A DNA stretch of 64,000 bases from Phytobacter diazotrophicus (GTDB taxonomy: Bacteria > Pseudomonadota > Gammaproteobacteria > Enterobacterales > Enterobacteriaceae): NCBI GenBank assembly GCA_004346725.1, contig SMDE01000004.1, positions 361,738 through 425,737 of the forward strand, given 5' to 3'. Every line of letters begins with the position of its first letter. The first letter of the stretch is position 1. The notes below the pieces were generated by a model that did not search any database, was not told where the DNA came from, and saw nothing but the letters and a program-made list of their open reading frames with translations. Below are positions 19,731 to 29,651 of this stretch, piece after piece. The translations under genes and the position numbers were made by a program.

Positions 19731-20092
19731 CGTAACTTACTCATTATTCTTACATTGACGACTAAGCTGCGGGCATGATGACGCCTTTCCGGGGGAGAAC
19801 CGATGGCCTCGTGTCTGTTCACGTCGCCAACCTCACGGTTGTCGTTCGCTTAAGAGGCGCAGTGTGTCGGTTGCCTGTATTTCCTGTGGAAAACACAGCG
19901 CAATTATCAGGGGAACAGCCTGGGAAAAACTCTCCAGAGAAGATTCCATCTACCGGTAAGGACTGCAACCCGCAGCCCGCTAACTGCCTGAAAGTCCAAT
20001 ACGTCTTACGCCATTGCTGCGTGTATGGTCGGACAGGCAAAACTGGTCATTCCGCACAATTGCTTGTTATAACAAGATCCAACGCGGAAAAC
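19731..20092 (-). promoter_or_regulatory. rne 5' leader with autoregulatory structure
   Basis: No credible protein gene lies in the 572 bases between rne and rluC; most of it is the rne leader. From the predicted start near 20092 to the ATG is about 362 bases, matching the 361-base leader known in E. coli, where it lets RNase E trim its own message. Near its 3' end the RNA forms CAACC-GUGA-GGUUG (19828-19841), a hairpin with a GNRA tetraloop. The sequence just before the ATG is close to that of E. coli as I recall it. The autoregulatory function is inferred from this conservation. Confidence 0.7.
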
Positions 20093-20098
20093 TGCAAC

Positions 20099-20127
20099 AT
20101 TATTCCTTGCGAACCCTGTTATAGCAA
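20099..20127 (-). promoter_or_regulatory. Predicted rne promoter
   Basis: On the minus strand TTGCTA (20122-20127), 17 bases, AATAAT (20099-20104). This is a good sigma-70 promoter whose start site falls about 361 bases before the rne ATG, the distance known for the main E. coli rne promoter. Confidence 0.65.
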
Positions 20128-20302
20128 GCTGACTTTTACCTTTTATCACCCGGTTACTCACAGTTTTTTCACTTTTGCCTGGCGATTGGTTTAATAACCG
20201 CCAAAACGTCTGTGTCGAACGAAGGAGGCCAGGATCAAAAGTAAATATAAGCATATAAAAATGAGTGGCGCTATTCATCGACGCTATTTAGAATCGCCTC
20301 CC

Positions 20303-21259
20303 ATGAAAACTGAGACTCCTTCCGTAAAAATTGTTGCTATCGCCGATGACGAAGCGGGGCAACGCATCGATAACTTTTTACGCACCCAACTGAAAGGTGT
20401 GCCAAAAAGTATGATTTACCGCATCTTGCGTAAAGGCGAAGTCCGCGTGAATAAAAAACGCGTGAAGCCGGAATATAAGCTGGAAGCGGGCGATGAAGTG
20501 CGTATTCCACCTGTCCGCGTTGCGGAACGGGAAGAGGAAGCGGTTTCCCCGCACCTGCAAAAAGTTGCCGCGCTGAGCGACGTCATTCTTTATGAAGATG
20601 AACATATCCTGGTGCTGAATAAACCCTCTGGCACTGCGGTACACGGTGGTAGCGGGTTAAGTTTTGGCGTCATTGAAGGCCTGCGTGCATTACGTCCGCA
20701 AGCGCGTTTTCTGGAACTGGTGCACCGTCTGGATCGAGACACCTCCGGTGTGCTGCTGGTCGCCAAAAAACGTTCCGCGCTGCGTTCCCTGCATGAGCAG
20801 TTGCGTGATAAAGGCATGCAGAAAGATTATCTGGCGCTGGTGCGCGGGCAGTGGCAGTCCCACGTCAAAGTGGTGCAGGCGCCGCTGTTGAAAAATATTC
20901 TCCAAAGCGGTGAGCGTATTGTGCGCGTGAACCAGGAAGGAAAGCCGTCAGAAACCCGCTTTAAAGTCGAAGAGCGTTATGAAGCCGCGACACTGGTGCG
21001 TTGTAGCCCGGTGACGGGTCGTACGCATCAAATTCGCGTCCATACCCAATATGCGGGTCATCCGATTGCCTTTGACGATCGATATGGTGATCGTGAGTTT
21101 GATAAACAACTGGCAGGCACCGGGTTAACACGGCTGTTTCTGCATGCCGCGGCGTTGAAGTTTACCCACCCCAATACCGGCGAAACTATTCGTATAGAAG
21201 CGCCGCTGGACGATCAACTCAAGCGCTGTCTGCAAGTGCTACGCAACAAGAAAGCATAA
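20303..21259 (+). CDS. rluC: 23S rRNA pseudouridine synthase RluC
   Basis: RluC makes pseudouridines 955, 2504 and 2580 in 23S rRNA. From this ATG the product is 318 residues (319 in E. coli), beginning MKTETPSVKIVAI. An upstream in-frame ATG at 20261 would add 14 residues not found in the family. The N-terminal S4 domain covers about 18-80. The catalytic domain has the family motif HRLDRDTSGVLL with the essential aspartate, then GRTHQIRVH. It is divergent from rne and followed by a terminator that it shares with the converging MFS gene. Confidence 0.96.
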   Translation: MKTETPSVKIVAIADDEAGQRIDNFLRTQLKGVPKSMIYRILRKGEVRVNKKRVKPEYKLEAGDEVRIPPVRVAEREEEAVSPHLQKVAALSDVILYEDEHILVLNKPSGTAVHGGSGLSFGVIEGLRALRPQARFLELVHRLDRDTSGVLLVAKKRSALRSLHEQLRDKGMQKDYLALVRGQWQSHVKVVQAPLLKNILQSGERIVRVNQEGKPSETRFKVEERYEAATLVRCSPVTGRTHQIRVHTQYAGHPIAFDDRYGDREFDKQLAGTGLTRLFLHAAALKFTHPNTGETIRIEAPLDDQLKRCLQVLRNKKA

Positions 21260-21263
21260 GTAA

Positions 21264-21291
21264 GGGCGGTCATGGTGACCGCCTTTCTTTT
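21264..21291 (+). terminator. Rho-independent terminator after rluC
   Basis: Stem GGCGGTCA/TGACCGCC with a 3-base loop is followed by TTTCTTTT. The tail runs into the stop codon of the converging MFS gene at 21290. Confidence 0.85.
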
Positions 21292-22537
21292 ATGCGCGAG
21301 TCGTTTTAAGCGGCACCGCAGTGTTCTTTTCCTTAATAGGCAGATTGACCAGCGCGGCCAGTAGGGCCAGGGCGATATCTGCATACCATACCCAGTCGAG
21401 ATTTCCTGCATATTGCATGGCCAGTCCGCCCAGCCACGCGCCAAAGAAAGCGCCAACCTGATGTGAAAACAAGGTAAAGCCAAACAGTGTCGCCAGATAA
21501 CGGGTTCCAAATAACTTACCAACAATACCTGCCGTTGGCGGCACGGTAGCAAGCCAGGTTAAGCCTATCGCACAGGCGAAGAGATAGAATGCCAGCGTCG
21601 TTTTTGGCGACAGCAAAAAAACGATGATCAGTATTGCACGGGACGCGTATAGCACGGCGAGAATATATTTCATCGGGAATCGCTTTCCGAGAAACCCCGC
21701 GAAAATACTGCCTGCGATATTACAAAGACCGATCAGCGAAAGGCTAATGGCAGAGACAGAGGCATCGTGTCCACACAAACTAACTTCACTCGGCAAATGC
21801 GTAGTGAGAAATGCCACGTGAAAGCCACAGGTCAAAAAACCGGCATGCAGAAGCAGATAGCTGGGATGACGAAAGGCCGCGCGAATTTGCTGTTTAAGCC
21901 CCGGATCTTCTGATACTGCAGGTTGAGTCAGCGTGGGCGAAGGTTTTTCGCTTTTCCGACACAGAAACCACGATGGAATTATTGTCGACAGCGCGGCGAG
22001 GGCCAGGAAAACCAGTCCTGCGGCGACACCACGCAGACTGACAATAAATTGTATTAGTGGGGCGAAGATAAATTGCCCCATGGAACCACCGGCGTTAATC
22101 ATACCGCTGGCAACGGAGCCTTTATCAGATGGCAATCTTCCCGCGACGATGCCGATCAATACAGAGAAGCTACCCGCGGCGGCGCCAGCCGGGCTCAACA
22201 GTCCCTGTGCGAGCGTCAGCGGTAAAAAAGAGGACGCCCATAGTGTGCCAAGCTGCCCCAGCGCTATCAGGACAGCACCGATGACCAACACGTTGAAAGC
22301 TCCGCGCTTATCCGCCCAGGCACCAAATAGTGGCTGAAATGCGCCCCACATTAGTTGCCCTATTGCCAGTGCCATACTGACTTCGGCAATGCTCATTGTG
22401 GTGGAGTGCACAATAGGGTGGACAAACAGCCCCACCGTCTGCCGTACACCCATGGTTATCATTAAAATCAGACTGGCCAGGGCAACCAGCGACCACAGCC
22501 CCGCTGACGGCTCTTGAGATACGCGACGTTTCACCAC
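21290..22537 (-). CDS. Accessory MFS transporter downstream of yceF
   Basis: This is a major facilitator protein of about 415 residues with around 12 membrane segments, rich in GVRQTVGLFVHPI-type helix ends and with the motif-like ADKRGAFNVL after helix 2. The open frame continues upstream to an ATG at 22630 inside yceF. The AAGGAA ribosome site points instead to one of two adjacent GTG codons (22537 or 22534), 7 or 10 bases downstream of it; I take the first. That leaves a 40-base gap to yceF on the same strand, so the two are probably one transcript. K-12 lacks this gene between rluC and yceF. Substrate unknown. Confidence 0.8.
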   Translation of the reverse strand: MVKRRVSQEPSAGLWSLVALASLILMITMGVRQTVGLFVHPIVHSTTMSIAEVSMALAIGQLMWGAFQPLFGAWADKRGAFNVLVIGAVLIALGQLGTLWASSFLPLTLAQGLLSPAGAAAGSFSVLIGIVAGRLPSDKGSVASGMINAGGSMGQFIFAPLIQFIVSLRGVAAGLVFLALAALSTIIPSWFLCRKSEKPSPTLTQPAVSEDPGLKQQIRAAFRHPSYLLLHAGFLTCGFHVAFLTTHLPSEVSLCGHDASVSAISLSLIGLCNIAGSIFAGFLGKRFPMKYILAVLYASRAILIIVFLLSPKTTLAFYLFACAIGLTWLATVPPTAGIVGKLFGTRYLATLFGFTLFSHQVGAFFGAWLGGLAMQYAGNLDWVWYADIALALLAALVNLPIKEKNTAVPLKTTRA

Positions 22538-22577
22538 CGGGGCTTCCTTACATAACCGCAATACATGAGTGGATTTA

Positions 22578-23162
22578 TTAGCGCGATAGCGGGTTACAGC
22601 CTTCCCGGCGCAGCATCTGGCACAGTGCAATCAGCGGCAGGCCAACCAGCGTATTCGGATCGCGACCTTCCAGGCGGTCAAAAAGCGCAATCCCAAGACC
22701 TTCACTCTTAAAGCTTCCCGCACAGTGCAGAGGGTTTTCTTTACGCACGTAGTCTTCTATTTCCTGGGCACTCAGGTGGCGAAAATGCACATCGAAAGGT
22801 TCGCACTCGGTTTGTAAATGACCCGTTGCGGAATTAAACAGCGCCAGCCCGGTATAAAATGTCACAATATTTCCGCTGGCCCGGGTTAATTGCTGACGTG
22901 CATTTTCTTCGGTCAGCGGCTTGCCGGTAATTTCACCTTCCAGCATGCACACTTGATCAGATCCAATAATCAAATGATGGGGAAAGCGTTGGGCCAGCGA
23001 TTGCGCTTTCTCTTGCGCCAGTCGCAGCACGAGGTGGCGGGGGGACTCGCCGGGTTGTGGGGTTTCGTCGGTCAGTGGCGCGGCACATTCAAACGCCAGC
23101 CCGAGCTTCTCTAATAACGCACGACGCCAGGGCGATGTCGATGCAAGAACAATATCTGACAT
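22578..23162 (-). CDS. yceF: 7-methyl-GTP pyrophosphatase YceF (Maf family)
   Basis: YceF is the Maf-family nucleotide pyrophosphatase that removes 7-methyl-GTP from the pool. The 194-residue product equals the E. coli length. The Maf signature is at the N terminus ([16 protein letters not shown]), followed by [10 protein letters not shown] and the catalytic aspartate region [20 protein letters not shown]. The C-terminal part has [20 protein letters not shown] with the conserved lysine and NTLVGLPL. It is divergent from yceD, and the accessory MFS gene lies behind it. Confidence 0.95.
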   Translation of the reverse strand: MSDIVLASTSPWRRALLEKLGLAFECAAPLTDETPQPGESPRHLVLRLAQEKAQSLAQRFPHHLIIGSDQVCMLEGEITGKPLTEENARQQLTRASGNIVTFYTGLALFNSATGHLQTECEPFDVHFRHLSAQEIEDYVRKENPLHCAGSFKSEGLGIALFDRLEGRDPNTLVGLPLIALCQMLRREGCNPLSR

Positions 23163-23237
23163 ATTTTTTTCACCAAATATGGCTTAACCATGACAGGCAT
23201 TTTAAACTGTAGGCCGCAATGTGTGCGAATTATTGGC

Positions 23238-23263
23238 AAAAGGCAACCTCAGGCTGCCTTTTT
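23238..23263 (+). terminator. Terminator-like hairpin between divergent yceF and yceD
   Basis: Stem AAAAGGCA/TGCCTTTT with a 9-base loop is followed by further T residues that run into the yceD -35 box. No annotated gene on the plus strand ends here, since yceF points the other way. The E. coli small RNA SraB is reported from the yceF-yceD interval, so this may be the end of such an RNA, or an insulator between the two divergent genes. The reverse strand also shows a short T run. Confidence 0.6.
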
Positions 23264-23265
23264 CT

Positions 23266-23294
23266 TTGACTCTATGACGTTACAAAGTTAATAT
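23266..23294 (+). promoter_or_regulatory. Sigma-70 promoter of yceD-rpmF
   Basis: TTGACT (23266-23271), 17 bases, TAATAT (23289-23294). The match to consensus is strong. The expected start site, about 23300-23302, lies only 2-4 bases before the yceD ATG at 23304. Confidence 0.75.
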
Positions 23295-23303
23295 GCGCGC
23301 CCT

Positions 23304-23825
23304 ATGCAAAAGGTAAAATTACCCCTGACTCTCGATCCGGTTCGCACGGCTCAGAAACGCCTTGATTATGAGGGCATCTATCTGCCCAATCAGGTTGAGC
23401 GTGTCGCCGAATCTGTAGTCAGTGTGGACAGTGATGTGGAATGCTCCATTTCGTTCGCCATCGACAACCAACGCCTCGCGGTTATAACCGGCGATGCGAA
23501 AGTGACGGTGTCCCTCGAATGCCAGCGTTGCGGCAAGCCGTTTACCCATCAGGTTCACACAACATATTGTTTTAGTCCTGTCCGTTCCGACGAACAGGCT
23601 GAAGCACTGCCGGAAGCGTATGAACCGATTGAGGTTAACGACTTCGGTGAAATCGATCTGCTGGCGATGGTTGAAGATGAAATCATCCTCTCCTTGCCCG
23701 TAGTTCCGGTGCATGATTCTGAACACTGTGAAGTGTCCGAGGCGGACATGGTCTTTGGTGAATTGCCTGATGAAGCGCAAAAGCCAAACCCATTTGCCGT
23801 ATTAGCCAGCTTAAAGCGTAAGTAA
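23304..23825 (+). CDS. yceD: YceD, DUF177-family 23S rRNA accumulation protein
   Basis: YceD is a conserved DUF177 protein linked to 23S rRNA accumulation; its homologues precede rpmF in most bacteria. The 173-residue product starts [20 protein letters not shown] like the E. coli protein. It has the family C-x-x-C pair (ECQRCGKPF) and the acidic segment [13 protein letters not shown] [20 protein letters not shown], ending in the conserved [11 protein letters not shown]. No Shine-Dalgarno sequence is visible before the ATG, and the predicted promoter leaves almost no leader. rpmF follows after 51 bases. Confidence 0.95.
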   Translation: MQKVKLPLTLDPVRTAQKRLDYEGIYLPNQVERVAESVVSVDSDVECSISFAIDNQRLAVITGDAKVTVSLECQRCGKPFTHQVHTTYCFSPVRSDEQAEALPEAYEPIEVNDFGEIDLLAMVEDEIILSLPVVPVHDSEHCEVSEADMVFGELPDEAQKPNPFAVLASLKRK

Positions 23826-23831
23826 TAGGTT

Positions 23832-23849
23832 TTCCCCGCTCAAACGGGG
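23832..23849 (+). other. Hairpin between yceD and rpmF
   Basis: TTCCCCG-CTCAAA-CGGGGG forms a short GC-rich hairpin 28 bases before the rpmF ATG. A near copy with the same stem stands after rpmF at 24085-24102. Confidence 0.55.
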
Positions 23850-23864
23850 GTAAATCGTAATTAA

Positions 23865-24102
<238 letters not shown>

Positions 24103-24114
24103 TTTACCGATACC

Positions 24115-25149
24115 TTGACTCGTCTAACCCTGGCGTTAGATGTCATGGGGGGCGATTTTGGCCCTTCCGTGACAGTGCCTGCAGCTTTGCAGGCACTGAA
24201 CTCTAATTCGCATCTTAATCTTCTTTTAGTCGGCGATCCCGACGCTATCACACCATTGCTCGCCAAAGCTGATTTCGAGCAACGCTCGCGCTTGCTTGTT
24301 ATTCCCGCACAGTCAGTTATTGCCAGCGATGCGCGCCCCTCGCAAGCTGTCCGCAACAGTCGCGGCAGTTCAATGCGTATGGCGCTGGAGCTTGTAAAAG
24401 AAGGTCGTGCCGAGGCCTGCGTCAGTGCTGGTAATACCGGCGCGCTGATGGGGCTGGCTAAAATGTTGCTCAAACCCATTGAGGGCATTGAGCGTCCCGC
24501 GCTGGTGACTGTTTTACCGCACCAGCAGAAAGGGAAAACGGTGGTGCTCGATTTAGGCGCCAACGTCGACTGCGATGGCAAGATGCTGGCGCAGTTTGCA
24601 GTAATGGGTGCGGTGATGGCAGAAGAAGTTTTGGAGATCGCTAACCCCCGCGTGGCGCTTCTGAACATTGGTGAAGAAGAGACCAAAGGCCATGACAACA
24701 TTCGCGATGCTGCAGCGATTTTAAAAGCGGTTCCGACGATTAACTATATTGGTTATCTGGAAGCGAACGAATTACTCACCGGTAAAACGGATGTACTGGT
24801 TTGTGACGGTTTTACGGGAAACGTCACATTAAAAACGATGGAAGGTGTTGTCAGAGTGTTTCTTTCGCTGCTGAAATCTCAGGGTGAAGGGAAAAAACGG
24901 TCGTGGTGGCTGATTTTATTAAAGCGTTGGTTACAAAAAAGCCTGAGCAGGCGATTCAGTCACCTCAACCCCGACCAGTATAATGGCGCCTGTCTGTTAG
25001 GATTGCGCGGCACGGTGATTAAGAGTCATGGTGCTGCCAATCAGCGAGCATTTACCGTCGCGATTGAACAGGCAGTGCAGGCGGTGCAGCGGCAAGTTCC
25101 CCGGCGAATTGCCGCTCGCCTGGAATCTGTGTTACCGGAAAAAGACTGA
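24115..25149 (+). CDS. plsX: Phosphate acyltransferase PlsX
   Basis: PlsX makes acyl-phosphate from acyl-ACP, the first step of the PlsX/PlsY route to phosphatidic acid. It starts with TTG, giving the standard N terminus [19 protein letters not shown]. The product is 344 residues, about 12 shorter than E. coli PlsX at the C terminus, where it ends LESVLPEKD. The family motifs [24 protein letters not shown] and [17 protein letters not shown] are intact. It lies 64 bases after rpmF, behind two hairpins, with no clear Shine-Dalgarno site. fabH follows after 6 bases. Confidence 0.96.
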   Translation: MTRLTLALDVMGGDFGPSVTVPAALQALNSNSHLNLLLVGDPDAITPLLAKADFEQRSRLLVIPAQSVIASDARPSQAVRNSRGSSMRMALELVKEGRAEACVSAGNTGALMGLAKMLLKPIEGIERPALVTVLPHQQKGKTVVLDLGANVDCDGKMLAQFAVMGAVMAEEVLEIANPRVALLNIGEEETKGHDNIRDAAAILKAVPTINYIGYLEANELLTGKTDVLVCDGFTGNVTLKTMEGVVRVFLSLLKSQGEGKKRSWWLILLKRWLQKSLSRRFSHLNPDQYNGACLLGLRGTVIKSHGAANQRAFTVAIEQAVQAVQRQVPRRIAARLESVLPEKD

Positions 25150-25155
25150 GCGTAC

Positions 25156-26109
25156 ATGTATACGAAGATTATTGGTACCGGCAGCTATCTGCCTGAACAA
25201 GTGCGAACTAACGCCGACCTGGAAAAAATGGTGGATACGTCTGACGAGTGGATTGTCACCCGCACAGGTATTCGTGAACGCCGTATTGCTGCGCCAGATG
25301 AAACCGTCTCCACCATGGGGTTTGAAGCTGCAAAGCGCGCTCTGGAGATGGCAGGTATCAGTGCGGATGAGATTGGTCTGATTATTGTCGCTACCACCTC
25401 CGCAACGCATGCATTCCCTAGCGCCGCATGTCAGGTGCAGAACATGTTAGGCGTGAAAGGCTGCCCGGCATTTGATGTTGCTGCTGCCTGCGCGGGTTTC
25501 ACCTATGCGCTTAGCATCGCCGATCAATATGTAAAATCGGGCGCGGTGAAAAATGCGCTGGTGATCGGTTCTGACGTTCTGGCGCGTACCTGCGACCCGG
25601 AAGATCGTGGCACCATTATTATTTTTGGCGATGGCGCGGGCGCAGTTGTGCTCGGCGCATCCGAAGAGCCGGGTATTATCTCTACGCATCTGCATGCTGA
25701 CGGTAGTTACGGCGAACTGTTAACGCTGCCGAATGCCGATCGTGTGCATCCAGAGAGTCCTATTTTCCTGACAATGGCAGGAAACGAAGTCTTTAAAGTG
25801 GCGGTGACTGAGCTTTCTCGCATCGTCGACGAAACCCTCGAAGCGAATAATTTGCAGCGCAGCGAGCTGAACTGGCTGGTGCCGCATCAGGCAAATCTGC
25901 GCATTATCAGCGCGACAGCCAAAAAACTGGGCATGTCGCTCGATAACGTGGTGGTGACACTCGATCGTCACGGTAATACTTCTGCGGCGTCTGTCCCTTG
26001 TGCGCTGGATGAAGCGGTTCGCGACGGGCGCATTCAGCGCGGCCAATTGATTCTGCTGGAAGCCTTTGGCGGTGGTTTCACCTGGGGCTCTGCGCTGGTT
26101 CGTTTCTAG
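25156..26109 (+). CDS. fabH: 3-oxoacyl-ACP synthase III (FabH)
   Basis: FabH condenses acetyl-CoA with malonyl-ACP and starts each fatty acid chain. The 317-residue product has the complete catalytic triad: cysteine 112 in DVAAACAGF, histidine 244 in VPHQANLRI and asparagine 274 in RHGNTSAAS. The N terminus [14 protein letters not shown] is standard. It lies 6 bases after plsX and 16 bases before fabD, in the usual fab cluster order. Confidence 0.98.
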   Translation: MYTKIIGTGSYLPEQVRTNADLEKMVDTSDEWIVTRTGIRERRIAAPDETVSTMGFEAAKRALEMAGISADEIGLIIVATTSATHAFPSAACQVQNMLGVKGCPAFDVAAACAGFTYALSIADQYVKSGAVKNALVIGSDVLARTCDPEDRGTIIIFGDGAGAVVLGASEEPGIISTHLHADGSYGELLTLPNADRVHPESPIFLTMAGNEVFKVAVTELSRIVDETLEANNLQRSELNWLVPHQANLRIISATAKKLGMSLDNVVVTLDRHGNTSAASVPCALDEAVRDGRIQRGQLILLEAFGGGFTWGSALVRF

Positions 26110-26125
26110 TACTAAGGATAAAAAC

Positions 26126-27055
26126 ATGACGCAATTTGCATTTGTGTTCCCGGGACAGGGCTCTCAAACCGTGGGTATGTTAGCTGACATGGCAGCAACT
26201 CACCCGGTTGTTGAAGAGACATTCCGTGAAGCCTCTGCGGCACTTGGCTACGATCTGTGGGCACTTGTTCAACAAGGGCCGGCGGAAGAGTTGAATAAAA
26301 CCTGGCAGACGCAGCCTGCATTGTTGACGGCTTCCGTTGCCTTATGGCGTGTGTGGCAGCAACAGGGCGGTAAAACCCCTGCGTTGATGGCCGGCCACAG
26401 CCTGGGCGAGTACTCTGCACTGGTCTGTGCAGGTGTTATCCCGTTTGCAGACGCGGTGCGTCTGGTTGAACTGCGCGGTAAATTCATGCAGGAAGCCGTG
26501 CCGGAAGGTACTGGTGCTATGGCGGCAATTATCGGTCTGGATGATGCGTCCATCGCCAAAGCGTGTGAAGAGTCCGCGCAAGGGCAGGTTGTTTCTCCGG
26601 TAAACTATAATTCTCCGGGCCAGGTTGTTATCGCAGGCCACAAAGATGCGGTTGATCGTGCGGGTGCTGCCTGTAAAGCTGCTGGCGCGAAGCGCGCGCT
26701 GCCGCTGCCGGTCAGCGTGCCATCCCACTGTGCGCTGATGAAACCTGCTGCAGAGAAACTGGCGGCGGAATTAGAAAAAATCACGTTCAGCGCTCCGCAG
26801 GTTCCGGTTGTAAACAACGTTGATGTGAAATGCGAAACGTCGCCGGAAGCAATTCGTCACGCGCTGGTGCGTCAGCTTTACAGCCCGGTGCAATGGACCA
26901 AAAGCGTTGAATTTATGGCATCACAGGGCGTTGAGCACCTGTATGAAGTTGGCCCAGGTAAAGTGCTTACCGGTCTGACAAAACGTATTGTTGATACCCT
27001 GACAGCGTCTGCGCTTAATGAGCCAGCCGCGCTGTCAGAGGCACTTGCGCAATAA
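26126..27055 (+). CDS. fabD: Malonyl-CoA:ACP transacylase FabD
   Basis: FabD loads malonate from CoA onto ACP for chain elongation. From this ATG the product is 309 residues, the E. coli length, beginning MTQFAFVFPGQGSQTVGML. The active-site serine 92 is in GHSLGEYSAL and histidine 201 in VPSHCALM. The frame stays open upstream to 26066 inside fabH, but that extension is not part of the family and the ribosome site AAGGA precedes 26126. fabG follows after 12 bases. Confidence 0.98.
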   Translation: MTQFAFVFPGQGSQTVGMLADMAATHPVVEETFREASAALGYDLWALVQQGPAEELNKTWQTQPALLTASVALWRVWQQQGGKTPALMAGHSLGEYSALVCAGVIPFADAVRLVELRGKFMQEAVPEGTGAMAAIIGLDDASIAKACEESAQGQVVSPVNYNSPGQVVIAGHKDAVDRAGAACKAAGAKRALPLPVSVPSHCALMKPAAEKLAAELEKITFSAPQVPVVNNVDVKCETSPEAIRHALVRQLYSPVQWTKSVEFMASQGVEHLYEVGPGKVLTGLTKRIVDTLTASALNEPAALSEALAQ

Positions 27056-27067
27056 AAGAGGAAAACC

Positions 27068-27802
27068 ATGAGTTTTGAAGGAAAAGTCGCGCTGGTTACC
27101 GGCGCGAGCCGTGGCATTGGCCGCGCAATCGCGGAAGCCCTTGTTGCTCGTGGCGCGAAGGTTATCGGTACTGCAACCAGCGAAAATGGCGCTCAGGCTA
27201 TTAGTGATTATTTAGGTGCCAACGGTAAAGGTCTGATGTTGAATGTGACCGATCCTGCATCTATTGAATCTGTGCTGGAAAACATTCGTGCCGGGTTTGG
27301 CGAAGTTGATATCCTGGTCAATAATGCCGGTATCACTCGCGATAACCTGTTAATGCGCATGAAAGATGACGAGTGGAACGATATTATCGAAACTAACCTG
27401 TCATCGGTTTTCCGTCTGTCAAAAGCGGTGATGCGCGCTATGATGAAAAAGCGTCATGGTCGTATCATCACTATCGGTTCTGTGGTTGGTACCATGGGAA
27501 ATGCTGGTCAGGCAAACTACGCTGCGGCGAAGGCGGGTCTGATTGGTTTCAGTAAATCGCTGGCGCGAGAAGTCGCATCACGCGGGATTACTGTGAACGT
27601 TGTTGCTCCGGGCTTTATTGAAACGGACATGACGCGTGCGCTGACCGAAGATCAGCGTGCGGGTATTCTGGCGCAAGTTCCAGCGGGTCGCCTTGGCGGT
27701 GCTCAGGAAATCGCCAGCGCGGTTGCATTTTTAGCCTCTGACGAAGCAGGTTACATCACTGGTGAGACCCTGCACGTCAACGGCGGAATGTATATGGTTT
27801 AA
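27068..27802 (+). CDS. fabG: 3-oxoacyl-ACP reductase FabG
   Basis: FabG is the NADPH-dependent reductase of fatty acid elongation, a short-chain dehydrogenase. The 244-residue product shows the cofactor motif TGASRGIGRA (11-20), the structural NNAG, and the catalytic residues serine 138, tyrosine 151 and lysine 155. The end GGMYMV is standard for the family. It is preceded by an AGAGGA ribosome site and followed by a structured 154-base gap carrying the acpP promoter. Confidence 0.98.
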   Translation: MSFEGKVALVTGASRGIGRAIAEALVARGAKVIGTATSENGAQAISDYLGANGKGLMLNVTDPASIESVLENIRAGFGEVDILVNNAGITRDNLLMRMKDDEWNDIIETNLSSVFRLSKAVMRAMMKKRHGRIITIGSVVGTMGNAGQANYAAAKAGLIGFSKSLAREVASRGITVNVVAPGFIETDMTRALTEDQRAGILAQVPAGRLGGAQEIASAVAFLASDEAGYITGETLHVNGGMYMV

Positions 27803-27864
27803 CCACGATTAAAATTATTTGCGTTATTAGGGCGAAAGGCCTCAAAATAGCGTAAAATCGTGGT
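27802..27864 (+). other. Nested inverted repeats after fabG
   Basis: ACCACGATT (27802-27810) pairs perfectly with AATCGTGGT (27856-27864). Between them CGTTATT can pair with AATAGCG (one G-U) and AGG with CCT. The whole can fold as one long interrupted stem just downstream of the fabG stop and upstream of the acpP promoter. No T run follows. Confidence 0.55.
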
Positions 27865-27883
27865 ACGAACTGCCGGGATTTAG

Positions 27884-27911
27884 TTGCAAATTTTTCAACA
27901 TTTTATACACT
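27884..27911 (+). promoter_or_regulatory. Predicted acpP promoter
   Basis: TTGCAA (27884-27889), 16 bases, TACACT (27906-27911). This is a moderate sigma-70 match, with an alternative -10 TATACA two bases upstream. It stands 45 bases before the acpP ATG, in line with the separate high-level acpP transcript known in E. coli. Confidence 0.5.
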
Positions 27912-27956
27912 ACGAAAACCATCGCGAAAGCGAGTTTTGATAGGAAATTTAAGAGT

Positions 27957-28193
27957 ATGAGCACTATCGAAGAACGCGTTAAGAAAATTATCGGCGAGCA
28001 GCTGGGCGTTAAGCAGGAAGAAGTTACCAACAATGCTTCCTTCGTTGAAGACCTGGGCGCTGATTCTCTTGACACCGTTGAGCTGGTAATGGCTCTGGAA
28101 GAAGAGTTTGATACTGAGATTCCGGACGAAGAAGCTGAGAAAATCACCACCGTTCAGGCTGCCATTGATTACATCAACGGTCACCAGGCGTAA
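27957..28193 (+). CDS. acpP: Acyl carrier protein
   Basis: ACP carries the growing fatty acid on a 4'-phosphopantetheine arm. The 78-residue product is highly acidic and has the attachment serine 37 in [12 protein letters not shown] and C termini ([10 protein letters not shown] and [11 protein letters not shown]) match the enterobacterial protein. It has its own promoter region upstream and a terminator-like hairpin downstream before fabF, which fits its need to be made in excess over the enzymes. Confidence 0.99.
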
Positions 28194-28205
28194 GTGAACA
28201 TCTCC

Positions 28206-28232
28206 AGGCGGTCATTCGACCGCCTGCGTTTT
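28206..28232 (+). terminator. Terminator-like hairpin between acpP and fabF
   Basis: Stem AGGCGGTC/GACCGCCT with the 4-base loop ATTC is followed by GCGTTTT. It is probably a partial terminator that lets only part of the acpP transcript continue into fabF. Confidence 0.65.
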
Positions 28233-28255
28233 ATCTTTTATCCCCCTAATCTTAA

Positions 28256-29524
<1,269 letters not shown>

Positions 29525-29553
29525 GCGTAGCGCTGTTTATTACCCCAGCCTGT

Positions 29554-29581
29554 AAAAAGGTCCGCACTGCGGGCCTTTTTT
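29554..29581 (+). terminator. Rho-independent terminator after fabF
   Basis: An A-rich left flank, a stem around GGTCCG/CGGGCC with the loop CACTG, then TTTTTT. It separates fabF from pabC. Confidence 0.85.
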
Positions 29582-29651
29582 ATTCAGTTTTCTCCGCTTG
29601 TCCTGCGCAGAGTGTCCTGCCACACTAATCAGCCACGCATAAGGAGCCTCT

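Noticed and set aside
19775..20194. 139-codon open frame on the plus strand in the rne-rluC gap, in the region where K-12 lists yceQ
   Set aside because: It lies opposite the rne leader and promoter. Its protein shows no family features and its conservation is explained by the leader RNA.
26066..26125. Upstream extension of fabD into fabH
   Set aside because: The ribosome site and the conserved N terminus MTQFAFVFPG fix the start at 26126; the extension overlaps the fabH reading frame.
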